Origin: Zarea fungicola
Taxonomy: Eukaryota; Ascomycota; Sordariomycetes; Hypocreales; Cordycipitaceae
Direction: 5' to 3'
DNA length: 64,000 bases
Assembly: GCA_900169235.1 (NCBI GenBank)
Contig: FWCC01000028.1
Location: 9,121 to 73,120, forward strand
Position 1 is the stretch's first letter, and each line of letters opens with the position of its first letter. Shown one piece after another: positions 11,921 to 22,719 of this stretch. Below the pieces are notes generated by a model. The model saw only the letters and a program-made list of their open reading frames with translations, did no database searches and was not told the origin of the DNA. A program made the translations under genes and the position numbers.

Positions 11921-13468
11921 CGTGGACTGGTAGGCAGGCTGACGAGCCTAAGGTACCACCCGTTATGCTTGGTCGAGGTTGGTGTGCAGTGGTGGCTTAG
12001 CTTGGTTCCATTTGCCGAGAAGCAGGACAACGTAGAGCAACCAATGTCAAACCTATCACCCAGCTGCCCTTTCGGTTCCAGGTGGCAGTGATGGCCGTAT
12101 CGAAAGCTACCCTAGCCGGGCAGCACCACGCGTGTTTGTCGTATCAGCTCTGCTGTCTAGGTAGTCGGGCGGATGGGTGACGCAGGGGTTGGCTGGCGGA
12201 CGGCAATTCCGCACAATTGCACTAGAACAGCCGGGGTTGGAATCGGTAGCAGGTTGGATTGAGCGAGTATAGCGCGATTTGATGGTGATGATGCGGCAAG
12301 CAGCAAGGCGAAGCAAAAAGGAACAGCAATAATGACGTTGGTTAGACTAGCTACGATTTTGTGACCTATTTTGGCCAGATGTCGCGAGATGGATGGGCGA
12401 ATCGGGCCCACTTTTCCAGATAGCGCAGCCTAGAGCAAGACAAAGCGAGCCTAGCGAAAACCTACTAGAAGCCCATTGTACAGGCGTTGTAGCGGGCTTT
12501 GGTTGGAGTTACAGGGAGCGCCTACAGTGGCAGTGACCTGGACTGCAGCCAGTAGCAGTGGTGCAGAAGTAGTAGAGGAGGGGGTTTTCTGACATGTAAG
12601 GGAACATGTAGCATACAAGATACTGTAGACTCAAAATGAAAAAAGAGAAGAAAAGAGAAAAAAAGAGAAGAAAAAAAGGCCTCAACCAAAGACAAACTAA
12701 ACTGCGGGACATTCAAATAATAGTTTATCCTCACTCTTTTAATTGTAGTGAACTTCTCCTTCTACCAACCGACCCGCCTGCAATGGCAATAGACATGTAC
12801 TTACTGACTGACCATTTGAGAGATATCAAGCAGAAAGAGTCATCTCGCAATACTTCGACAAAGCATAGGTTGCTTGCCCAATTACTAAATACAGGGAGCG
12901 TCTCAACATGGCTCTTCGACTGAGGCTTCATAGATGGGCTTTGACTGGACAGGTGTCTAAGAGAAGGGGCATTAAATGAGATGAGCACAGGATATATTAA
13001 AAATATAAATATATAACAAGTTGTAACTATAACTACTAGTTAACGGCCCATCTTAGATTATAAAAGCTCGTACACAAATGGCTGAACAGACTTCTCACCA
13101 ACACTTCCCCTGTCAAAACCTCCCCGCCCTCGCACAGCTGGCTGCTGCCGATGACGTTTTGAGCCCCCAAGCTGAACAGCGATCTAATCGTATTCTTCGC
13201 TTTCCACCTCAATGCCCAATACGATCACAGCGCTCGGTGTATAAATCCAGAACAGGCATCGTGCGCAAGACGCAGCAAAATTAATGTAACCAAAAGAGTC
13301 AGCAAATCATGGGCACCGTGCGGATGCAACGAGATGGTGTCGACAACATGCCTCTCCAGGTACAAATAGAAGAGGACCGCCACTGCAGCAGCAGATGAAA
13401 ATGAATCAAATCCAGCTCTTCAGCAATCATATCCAGCTCTTCAGCAATCTAATCCCACTCGATTGATC
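11921..13468. other. Divergent intergenic region, PI4-kinase / FAD oxidase
   Basis: About 1.5 kb between two divergently transcribed genes, presumably holding both promoters. It contains a purine-rich tract at about 12636-12680 (AAAAGAGAAGAAAAG type). A short direct repeat (atccagctcttcagcaat) occurs twice at about 13410-13450, just before the FAD oxidase start. No gene was found. Confidence 0.5.
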
Positions 13469-15351
13469 ATGAAGCTGATGCGCGCAATTTATATGGCAGC
13501 CTTCGTGGGCTCTGCCCGTAGCCTCACAGCCAGAAACGGCGGCACCCCAGACTGTCGATGCCGCCCGACTGATCCATGCTGGCCATCACAGAGTCAATGG
13601 GCCTCTCTCAATGCCTCCGTCAGTGGCAGCCTCATCGCTACCCAGCCTGTTGGCCATGTATGTCACGATCCCGGCTTTGATGCTGCCGCATGCAACGCCT
13701 CCATGGCCCAGTCCCAAGACTCCGTCTGGCGTGACCAACAGCCTGGCGCTGTTCAGTGGACCAACTGGGAGGCCTGGCCCGAACGCAACGAATCCTGTTT
13801 TCTTGACCTTCCCAGAGATGTGCCCTGCCGCCAGGGTCGCGTACCTTTCTACTCTGTCGTGGCCCAGACGGCCCAGCATGTCCAGCAAGCTGTCCGCTTT
13901 GCCGCCGCCCACAACATTAGACTGGCAATCAAAAACACCGGCCACTGCTTCCTCGGCCGGTCCTCAGCTCCAGAGTCTTTGCGAATCGCCACGTACCAAA
14001 TGAATAGCATAGACTTTGCCGATGACTTTGTCCCTCAAGGCGCATGCAACAACAAGTCATCAGGGCCTGCCGTCACTATTGGTGCTGGAGTTGTCCTCAT
14101 GGATCTGTATAATGCCCTCGCAAAAAACCAACGCTCTGCCGCCATTGGTCTTTCCCATACCGTTGGTGCTGCAGGTGGCTACATTCAGGGTGGTGGCCAT
14201 TCACCGCTGGGACCCTGGAAAGGCATGGCTTCGGACAATGGCTTGCAGTTTGAAGTAGTCACCGCTGATGTATGTCTGCCTACCTCTGTCGTGAACCAAC
14301 CGATACATGTTTCTGACTAACCAAACAACAGGGCAAACTGCTCGTTGCAAATGAGTTTCAAAACAGGGACCTATTTTGGGCTCTGCGAGGCGGCGGCGGC
14401 GGCACATTCGGCGTCGTCACCTCCGTCACCATCCGCACCTTTCCCGACCCTCCCGCCATGTTCCTGCAATCCAGCATTACATTCCCCGGCCCGGCCGACG
14501 ACAGATACTGGAATGTCCTTGAAGCCTTCCACAAGCGTCTTCCAGAGATTGCCGACGCAGGCGGTGCCGGCTACTATTTTTTCCTGCCCAACGACGTGGA
14601 AAACGGCACCTCGACGGCCTCCCTGACCCTCGCCCTGTTTTTCACCAACAAGACAGATCAGGCACCCATCAAAATCATTGCCGACAAATTCATCCAGGAT
14701 GCTCAGGCCTTTGCGCCTGATGCCAACTACACTCTGCAGAATGTGCCTTCCTTCATCGGTGCGATCGTGTTTGGGCTTTCCTCGCCGCCGTACGATCCAA
14801 CAGGCGGCATCGTCCTCCTGGGCTCGCGCCTCATCTCCCGCGCCTTCATCAGCCTGAGCGGCGGCCCGCAGCGCCTCGGCAAGGCCCTGCGCGCCATCTA
14901 CGAAGGGTCAGGCAATAAGACGGGCTACACGGGCCACGTCGTCGCCGACGGCGCCGTCGCGCGCAACGCGGGCAAGGTGCAGTCCGCGCTCAACCCGGCG
15001 TGGCGCAAGGCCATTGTCCACATCACCTTTGGGCGCGACTGGGCGCCCGACGCCACGCTGGCCGAGCAGATTGCCATCCGCGAGAAGCTCACCAATGTCG
15101 AGATACCCATGCTGAAGACGCTGGAGCCGGGCATGGGCACGTACCTGAACGAGGCGAATGCGTACGAGGCCGACTTTCAGACCACTTTTTGGGGCGACAA
15201 CTATAAGAGGCTGTACCGAATCAAGCAGCACATTGATCCAAAGGGGCTGTTTATTACGCGCAGCGGTGTTGGTAGCGAGGACTGGGATGGCGATGGGCTG
15301 TGCCGCGTTCGCAAGCCTTCGTACCGTCGGGAGGGGCAGAATGACCTCTAG
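13469..15351 (+). CDS. Secreted FAD-linked oxidase, BBE/VAO family
   Basis: Flavoprotein oxidase of the berberine-bridge-enzyme-like family. Exons 13469-14269 and 14332-15351 (62-bp intron, GTATGT...ACAG) give 606 residues. The first ATG opens a hydrophobic signal peptide (MKLMRAIYMAAFVGSARS). The FAD-binding PCMH domain includes IRLAIKNTGHCFLGRSS, whose His159 matches the histidine that carries covalent FAD in this family, and IGLSHTVGAAGGYIQGGGHS. Exon 2 starts GKLLVANEFQNRDLFWALRGG and FGVVTSVTIRTFPDPP, the end of the FAD domain. The C-terminal BBE segment is YKRLYRIKQHIDPKGLFI. Several N-glycosylation sequons fit secretion. The substrate cannot be told; relatives oxidise alkaloids, sugars and polyketides. 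It stands alone, with no obvious cluster partner. Confidence 0.92.
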
Positions 15352-15783
15352 CTGCAGTTTGACGGTGCCATCTATAGGTATACTATTCTTATTAGACTAA
15401 TTGAAAAAGTCATTTACATAATTATATCAAGTTTCTCCTGTCTATGCACCCGCATTTGTTGATTTCCCCACTCCGGACATTTTATCACAGCGTCGCAGAG
15501 CATGCTGCCTAGACTTACACCAGATTATTGTTACTCTTTGCATTAATTTTTTCCCCTCATCTGCTAGCTGCAGCTACCGCCGCTACTCTGTACGAGACGT
15601 GGTTTCTTCGTTGCCAACGGTCATAAATTAACTGCAATGAGTCACCAGCATTGCTTCGTTCAGCTCGGCAGCTAGCCCAATAGCACTAGTACATGACAAT
15701 TGACTTCACTGCATATAATAAAAGCTTTTACCCCAGCTTTTAGGAAGAAGAAGAAATGAGAGTAAATAAAACTACAACTAAAA
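15352..15783. other. Intergenic region
   Basis: About 430 bp between two plus-strand genes; presumably terminator of the FAD oxidase and promoter of the acetyltransferase. An A-rich stretch (aggaagaagaagaaatgagag) lies just before the downstream ATG. Nothing else was seen. Confidence 0.5.
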
Positions 15784-16434
15784 ATGTCGGCTTTCTCCGC
15801 TGCTCTCGACAACGACTTCGAGTCCAAGAGGCTCCGCTACGTGGCCGTCGAGGACCAGAGCGACGACTACAAGGCCTTTCTCAGCCAAATGATCAACAAG
15901 CCATCCCTGCAGGCGCTCTCCTCCGAGATGATTGTGCGGCCCCAGGGCAAGACGGACGTGCAGTTCCTCGCCACCATGTACCGCAAGGCTCTCTTGGGCG
16001 TCGCCATCTGCCTCCAGCCGTCCGAAGAGACTGCCACCGCTACCGAGAACAAGAAACCCACCATCATCGGCACGCTGTGCGTTGGCTGGGGCGGCATCCC
16101 GGAGTCGCTACGTCACAACCGCAACGCGTACATTGGCATCACCCTCATAAAGGGGTACCGCGGCAAAGGGTACGGCCGCGAGGCGCTGGACTGGGGTATT
16201 GACTGGGCGTTTCGGCATGCCGGCCTGCACTCGCTGTCGCTGACGACGATTTCGTTCAACGAGGTCGGCGCTAGGCTGTACGCGAGCGCCGGTTTTACGC
16301 TAGTAGGACGGCGGAGGGAGGTGCTGTGGGTGAATCGGGAGTGGCATGATGAGCTCATTTTCTCCATGACGGAGGGGGAGTGGGAGAAGCTCCGGGGTTT
16401 GGGCAAAGAGCCGGAATTGGAATTGACCAAGTGA
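15784..16434 (+). CDS. GNAT-family N-acetyltransferase
   Basis: Single-exon gene of 216 residues. The acetyl-CoA-binding motif A is clear: IGITLIKGYRGKGYGREALD, giving the R-G-x-G-x-G signature. It is followed by the LSLTTISFNEVGARLYASAG strand-helix and FTLVGRRREVLWVNREWHDE, the usual RimJ/RimL-like C-terminal half with the Asn and Tyr that sit near the acetyl group. Likely acetylates a small amine or a protein N-terminus; the substrate is not readable. The ATG at 15784 follows an A-rich leader. A second, unrelated-looking GNAT gene lies 750 bp downstream on the same strand. Confidence 0.88.
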   Translation: MSAFSAALDNDFESKRLRYVAVEDQSDDYKAFLSQMINKPSLQALSSEMIVRPQGKTDVQFLATMYRKALLGVAICLQPSEETATATENKKPTIIGTLCVGWGGIPESLRHNRNAYIGITLIKGYRGKGYGREALDWGIDWAFRHAGLHSLSLTTISFNEVGARLYASAGFTLVGRRREVLWVNREWHDELIFSMTEGEWEKLRGLGKEPELELTK

Positions 16435-17187
16435 ATTACTGGAAATAAAATTTTATGTAGCAAATTTGATTCATACCCATGATGTCTTTGGCTAGTTGGC
16501 GAATCCGATTAATACATTCAACGCAGGCCTCATATTGAGCTAGTAGTTGAAATGGGAAACCTTGAAGATGCGAACACTCTTCTCAGGCAATATGTCTGAC
16601 GTTGGGAGATCTACCGAGCCTGTTTGTTTCTCGGCTAGCATATGTCGAAATTTACTATAAGAAAGTCCAACAAAATGAAGCGGGCATAGAAACTCCAGCC
16701 CCAGTCTGCCGATCTCCAAGTCTAGATGGATTGACTCACACGGCGTGCATAATCCACTGTACTACTTTCCAGTAATTGAGGGTGAAACAAAACTTGGCGT
16801 TCTTGACTCACACGAAACGAGACCAACGACAGGCTAAAGTTATTTGTGAGCTACAGCCATTGTCAAATCCCTCTGCCCAATTTCTCTTCCCAAACATGTG
16901 CTAAAGAAATCAATTGCCTCTTGTTAAGGTTCCATTTAGGCTCTCACGTTGCAGAATCTCAGTGGCGCTCTGGGGTCTGGCTTGCGTGGCCCGCAACGGG
17001 TATAATCGGTTACGCTACCCTGGCACTATCCAAGTTCAAGTCAAACCTCTTCACAGAGCCTCGTCATTCTTCAGTTGTAGGTTAAAACTGCAGTCGGCCC
17101 AAATCTACATTGTCTCGTATCGTTTCATTTTCTTGCCGTTCTTTTTTTTTTCTCTCTGTTCTACAATAAACCCGGCCAACGCAAAAC
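16435..17187. other. Intergenic region
   Basis: About 750 bp between the two acetyltransferase genes. A pyrimidine-rich stretch (ttcttgccgttctttttttttctctctgttctacaat) lies directly before the ATG at 17188 and is a typical fungal promoter pyrimidine tract. No gene was found. Confidence 0.5.
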
Positions 17188-17926
17188 ATGTCGTCTTCTT
17201 TCAGCATCCGACCCGGCACCACAGCCAAGGATGACGGGCGTAGGCTCCTTGGCAACTTTGACTCTCAACTGCCTTGGCTTCCCAGTGTCGGCTCCGGCGA
17301 CCAGTGGGGCATGAAGAAGCTCAGCACCGACCCAAAGAAGCTGGACGAGTACCGGGCAAAGGTGCAGCGCTCCGAGGCCGAGATGAACCAGCCGTGGACC
17401 GCCGAGTCGACGCGCACGTGGTTCGTCGAGGCTACCGTGCCCAGAAACCAATTGAGCGCCGGCGAGGCCGAGCTGCTCTACGATGATGCGGTCGCGGATG
17501 AGCAGGGCATGGTGAAGCTCCCCGTCGCCGCCGTCATCATCGAGGGCAAGGCGGCTGATTACGTCCACGCGGTGCTCCCGGCGCAGGATGACGAGGATCC
17601 CTTCATCTTTGTCAAGTTTCTGCTCACGGACCGAAGGGCCGGCGCGTGGGCAAAGGGATCCGGCGCCTTTGGACTCAGGTATGCCGTCGATCGTATCAAG
17701 GAACTTGGATTCAAGAGGGCGACCCTAGACTGCTGGTCGGGGAATGACCGCAAGCTCGTTCAGTAAGTTTTCCTGTGAAGAAGATAAAAAACAATTGGGA
17801 GAAAGCTCGAGCAGTGATTAACTTTATTCCAGGTACTACGAGAGGCAGGGTTTCACCACCATTGGGGACTTCGTAACCGATGGTGAGGAGAAATGGCCAG
17901 GCACGGTTATGGAAATGAGACTGTAG
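17188..17926 (+). CDS. GNAT-family N-acetyltransferase
   Basis: Exons 17188-17762 and 17833-17926, joined across a 70-bp intron (GTAAGT...CCAG, splitting a Gln codon), give 222 residues. The C-terminal half has the GNAT core: KFLLTDRRAGAWAKGSGAFG, LRYAVDRIKELGFKRATLDC, NDRKLVQYYERQGFTTIGDF, ending in MEMRL. The acetyl-CoA pyrophosphate loop is less canonical (R-x-G-x-W-A-K-G-S-G) than in the upstream gene. The N-terminal half (WLPSVGSGDQWG; NQPWTAESTRTWFVEA) is an extension also seen in some small-molecule acetyltransferases. Substrate unknown. Confidence 0.85.
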
Positions 17927-19020
17927 CAAAAAAGCTGTTTTAGCCAGTTGTGGGAAGTAATGTCAAATTAAAATAGCATCGCTGCTTTGAGAGGGGGGGG
18001 GGGCTATTTTGTGACTGCAGTATCTTTTTGCTGGTCTGTGCCGCATAGTCCTTACATCGACTTCTGGTCTTCCTAGACTTACACTATGCTAATGCGTATG
18101 CTAGATGTAGCCGAAGTAGTTCACTCACTTTGATGAGTACAGAGGCATTTATCTGGAATATATTGATGTCATTCACACTTTGTAAAAAAATTAGTTTGCC
18201 TTTGTACGTGTTTAAGAAACAATCTATTAATATAAAGAAATTAAAACATATTGTCACATGTGCGGCCAGCCTGTGTAGCTGGCCACTACGCGATTCGTGG
18301 GTTAATATCACAAATCGATCATCCTCATCCCAATGACATCCATTATTACTCCTTTATAGGCAGGAGATATAGTTGTGGGGGCTTTAAGAAAGGAGTGCTT
18401 GTATTCACGATATGTGCAGGTAGGTCCTATGTAGCTGAAGGAATTATCGCTGGCTTCTCCNNTGCCTTATATCGTCAGGCTCCATAATACCTTCATTGGT
18501 GCCCTGACAATAGTATACCCCTAGCTGATAATAGTTGCTCTTAGTGTTGGTATGCTTTTGAATTCACTGCTAGAATAACTAATGACTTACGTCCGGCACA
18601 GATAGGCGACGATAATGGGGGGAGTGTCATGTGTGAATAGAGTGAAAAAAACATGTCTTATTAGATTTGCGTGTGAAAGTTGTAAGTTGGTCTATTTGGC
18701 CTAACCACAATAGTCCAGCTGGACTACTCTCTGCAGCAGGACAAAAGTAGTAGTTCATTGCGATAAAAGTAAGAATATATGTTGAATATACACATAGCTG
18801 TGTTGAATCCTAGCATAGAATAGCAGCCCCAGAAAGTCGATGTTGAATCTATTTCCAATAATAAAGCATTTGTGATCATACTCACCAGAAATCAACACTG
18901 ATTGACCTAAATGTAAGGCCAGACAAGCTGACACCCAGCTAATGCTATTCAGTTAAGCATTATCGCTCACCGCTTGTCATTGTTGCCGCTTTGAGCAATC
19001 AAATACCTATCATACTGTAT
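17927..19020. other. AT-rich intergenic region with two undetermined bases
   Basis: About 1.1 kb of AT-rich sequence without a supportable gene. It includes a G run near 17993-18003 and two undetermined bases (nn) at 18461-18462, which mark an assembly ambiguity. It begins the accessory region. Confidence 0.55.
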
Positions 19021-21447
19021 CTAAAACTCAGTTTTGAAATTTCTCACGTAATCCGCCACTTTGAGCAGATCATCTTTGCTCAGCTTCCTACGCTCGGCCC
19101 GCGCTAGACTCATGGCGCAGGATACAATGTTGCGAATCTGCCGGCCGTCGAACTGGACTTGACGCCGCTGCAGTTCACTTTCGATCCACTCTTTGATCCC
19201 TTCAATGTCTTCGACCTTGTTTTTGTCCTGCAGCTGCGTGAGGAATTGAAAGAATATGGCCTTGCTTTGTTCCTCTTGTAGGCCTTCATATTTAAGAGCC
19301 ACATGAATCCTAGACTGCACGGCGACATCAAACTGCGCAATCTGGTTCGTCGTGAGGAACAAAATGCCTAGCAAGCCGTTAACAGAAGCAACTATTCCTT
19401 TTACTGGGAGGAGAACGTACCTTGATAATACTCCAAAACTCGAAGAAACACAGATACTAGTGCATTTCTCTCCGTCACATTTCCATTCCCTTGTGACCGA
19501 CTTTCGAGAAAAATGTCGGCCTCGTCACTGCAGGTAAGGATCAAATTAAGGAGTGTTAGTCATTACACAACGCTGTTTTAGCCCTCAGTTTGCACTTACA
19601 TGAGCAATATAGCCTCCCAGGCTGTCGCAAGATCGAAGATTGTCTCCAAGTTGCCTTCAACGTACTTGGCCTTTGTTCCTACATCAGCCACGCTGACGGG
19701 GAATAATGGCTTTCCCGCTGCAATTGCCACCGTCTCAGCCGTTGAAGTCTTGCCTACGCCGGGTGGTCCTATTTATTATGACTCCTTTAGCGCCACATGT
19801 ACATCATGATTAGGGTATGCATTAATCCTCACCATAGAGCAATATCACGAGACCTTTACCCTTGTCCTCGATAATGTCGTCGACTTGGTCATCATCCTTA
19901 CCACCTGCTACGGCATGGTTTTGTACCAGGTTCATGAGCATTTGCTTCGTCTTAAGGCCAGATTTCCGTCCGGGAAGGATGAGTTTCTTGAAATAGGCAT
20001 CTTTGTTTTCGCTAGACCCTTTGCTGACTTGGTTGACCTGCAGCTGTGCCCATTGCTTCTCCCGTAGCACGTATCCCAAAACCCTCGGCGGGCAAAGCAT
20101 GAACTGTTCTGCAGTCCAGCCACCATCTGACTGCTCCCCAGTCGCCTTGTCGTAGTGCTTCCGCGTAAGTTTAGTCAGCTCGTCGTTTTGGCGGCACTCT
20201 TCGCAGTTACAGTCCGGTTCGTCGTCGGTAGAGGCCAGTGCACCGAGTAGGGTTACGGCTGGACCGTATCGGTTATATGACAAGAAATCAATCATGACCG
20301 TGCCCTTTACTTGAAACTGCATGACATGATCGATGAGTAAATGACTCAGAAAAGATATATAGAGTTAAGAAAGAAGCACTTGCATGAGAAGAATTTGTAG
20401 AGCTAAAACCCTGTCGACGTCGGCCATAGCGTCGGATCATCGACGACTCGTCGTCCGAGTCCTGTAACTGGTTACCTTTTTGCTCCTCAGTTTGTTGGAA
20501 AGACGGCCACTAACAGAATTATCGGGATCTTCGGAAGACCACACTCCTCTCTTGTGTAGCATCGCTTGACCATTGTAGTAAAACATCTGCTCTCCCTTTT
20601 TTGCCACGCAAAGCTGTCTGAACTTTCTTCCTCGCTCCTCGAGAGTCTTCTCTAGATTTCCGGCATCTTCATGGTAGCGCAAGGGGTAAAAGGGCAGCGA
20701 CACTATAGGCCGCGTGCCATCGAAGGGTTCAACCGTCAAAGTTATCGGCGTGCGCTGGAAGACCTCGCCGTTCCAGTCGTACATCCAACATCTGATCGCC
20801 CTGGGAGTCCGATTTTTCTTGCTGACATCCTCCCTTGGCCAGGACTTCATGCTCTCTTGTACAATAAACATTTGATCTTGCTTCTGGAAAGGTCGTCCAA
20901 AGATCCTCTCGCCGGGCGGGAAGATTGTCCAGAGCCTCTCAAATGTGATGTGTTTTTGTTCCATATTCTGAGCGCGATCTTTGAAGTACTCGTCAAGCCG
21001 GCGGTCCACCGACCTCTCAGTGATTGTATTGAGCAGTAATCTGAGGTCGGAGTGGGCCTGATCGTCTGACTTGGTACTCAGTTCCGCGTTGGCAAGCTCA
21101 TTCAGTGCGTCCCACTGAAATATGATGGTTTGAAAGGGCGATGTTATGGTCAAATCATCGCCCACCAGTGAGTGTCCAGGATAACGTTTAAGCTGAGACC
21201 TGAGCAATCTCAGCAGAGCTTCGTCATGTATCTCTATCTCAGCAGGGCGCCATGTTGGGAATTTTTCCCGCAGAGTAAAGGCACTATATCGCTGTGCCTT
21301 CTTCAGTTCTTCTTTGCCGAGTTTTCTTCCGTCGGGTAGAAAATCAGTATATCTATCTGTTTTAGGATCTTCCCTATTCTGGACAATGAGTGCTCTAGAG
21401 GCTGAACTCATAAATTTCTGCGTTCTGCTGTTACCAAAATATCGCAT
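19021..21447 (-). CDS. AAA+ ATPase with DUF7025-type N-terminal region
   Basis: Fungal AAA ATPase of the family annotated (from memory) with a DUF7025 domain; function unknown. The 5' exon starts at 21447 and carries SQLKRYPGHSLVGDDLTI, WTIFPPGERIFGRPF and PLRYHEDAGNLEKTLEERGR. An exon ending at 19833 carries VMIDFLSYNRYGP and CPPRVLGYVLREKQWAQLQV. The next (19768-19600) holds Walker A, GPPGVGKTSTAETVA. The join 19600/19527 recreates Walker B, AILLIDEADIFLESRSQGNV. Exons 19527-19421 and 19367-19021 carry sensor 1 (ILFLTTNQ), the arginine finger region (DVAVQSRIHVALKYEGL) and a helical lid. The join near 20335-20480 is uncertain. A coiled-coil reading frame, 21694-21544 (SLEAKLAEMEARLGLL), may be a true first exon, but no phase-consistent splice was found. 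Confidence 0.85.
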
Positions 21448-22250
21448 GCTGGAATGAGCCTCTCGTTATCTGCTTCGTCTTACCTCTTCGTTCATACTTC
21501 CTTTCCCTGATTCATCCTATCAGTTGTCAATTACCGGGACTAGTTGCATTCGGTAAATTGCACGCGTACGTCATCCGTATCATCTGAGACGGTTCCAGCA
21601 ACTACCCTTTCCGAAAGCTTCCTACACTCGCCTTCCAAAAGGCCGAGCCTTGCTTCCATCTCTGCCAGCTTGGCTTCCAAACTCTCTGACGGCATGGTGC
21701 CTCGTCGTTTGATTCAGTATGGAGATAACTATGTGCTTATTTTCTCAGCTGCGTAGGCTATTTGCAAAGATATTAAGAGTCGTATGCAAGCAAAAAGAAG
21801 TGTAACGGATATATAGAAGAGAGCAATTTGAGGTGTGCCTGCTGCTTCTCAATAAAAGCTCAATTGGTCACAATGTCCCTCGTCCGGGGAAGTCGTTTTA
21901 TTTAGATAGAGTTCTGACACGTGACGGGACATGAGACGTGCAAGAATCCCTACCCCGGCAGTTGGCAGTTACCATCTTCTTTGTTGGGGCAGGAGATGCA
22001 CGTAACTAAGCTATGGATAAGCTTGTTTTTAAGAGCTACGTTATTGACCCTTAGTTTGCCAGGATATGGTATTGGCCCCGGCGTAATGTCGGTGACACGC
22101 ATTGATACCTATATGGATGCCCGTTGTGATATGTTCTCATAACTATTATAAAGATATCTCCGGGCCTAGTCTAGGTTAGGCAATTCTCTGCTCCGTTCTG
22201 TGAAGTCGATACCTAGCCCTATAGCATTCAAACGCCAAGGCTGGCGTTAC
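21448..22250. other. Intergenic region with possible first exon of the ATPase
   Basis: The minus-strand frame 21694-21544 starts with ATG and encodes a short coiled coil typical of the N-terminus of this ATPase family. It ends in a stop and could not be spliced in phase. The rest lacks supportable genes. Confidence 0.4.
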
Positions 22251-22340
22251 CAATATTGTGACGAGGTGCGGGTAGGCTGGCCTGGGTAGTATTATGACGG
22301 GGTGCAAGCAGGTTGGCCTGGGCAATACGGTGACGTATGG
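22251..22340. repeat. 36-bp tandem repeat, about 2.5 units
   Basis: Units 22251-22286 and 22287-22322 share the tail ggctggcctggg/ggttggcctggg and an internal tgacg-ggtgc core. A third partial unit (22323-22340) repeats caatacggtgacg. The exact 36-bp period indicates a minisatellite. No transcript can be assigned. Confidence 0.75.
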
Positions 22341-22719
22341 CAACGCCGGCTTTCTTAGCTGCGTAAAAGTGTCGCCGAAAATGGATCTATGTAGACGTAT
22401 TATACAACTGTACGAAAAGCCCACTCTTATCTATGAATACATTTGCCGAATTCTGGAATTATAAGCTGCTCAGCTGAATTTGTTACGCTGATATTATGAA
22501 CCAGCGGCCGGAAACTTTTCTTACTTGAGGACAGGCAGTACACCGAAGCAAAGGCACCCCAAAGGTGGTGACGGCAAACCAAGTACGACATCTGTTTGCC
22601 GAAATGGCTGACTCTAAAGCAGCTGATAACTCTAGGCCAGGAAGTGTCTTGACAGGAAGCCAAAGGTTGTCCTCAAGCAATTCGAGACACATATTTTCAT
22701 CGAGTGCTAAAGAATTTTG

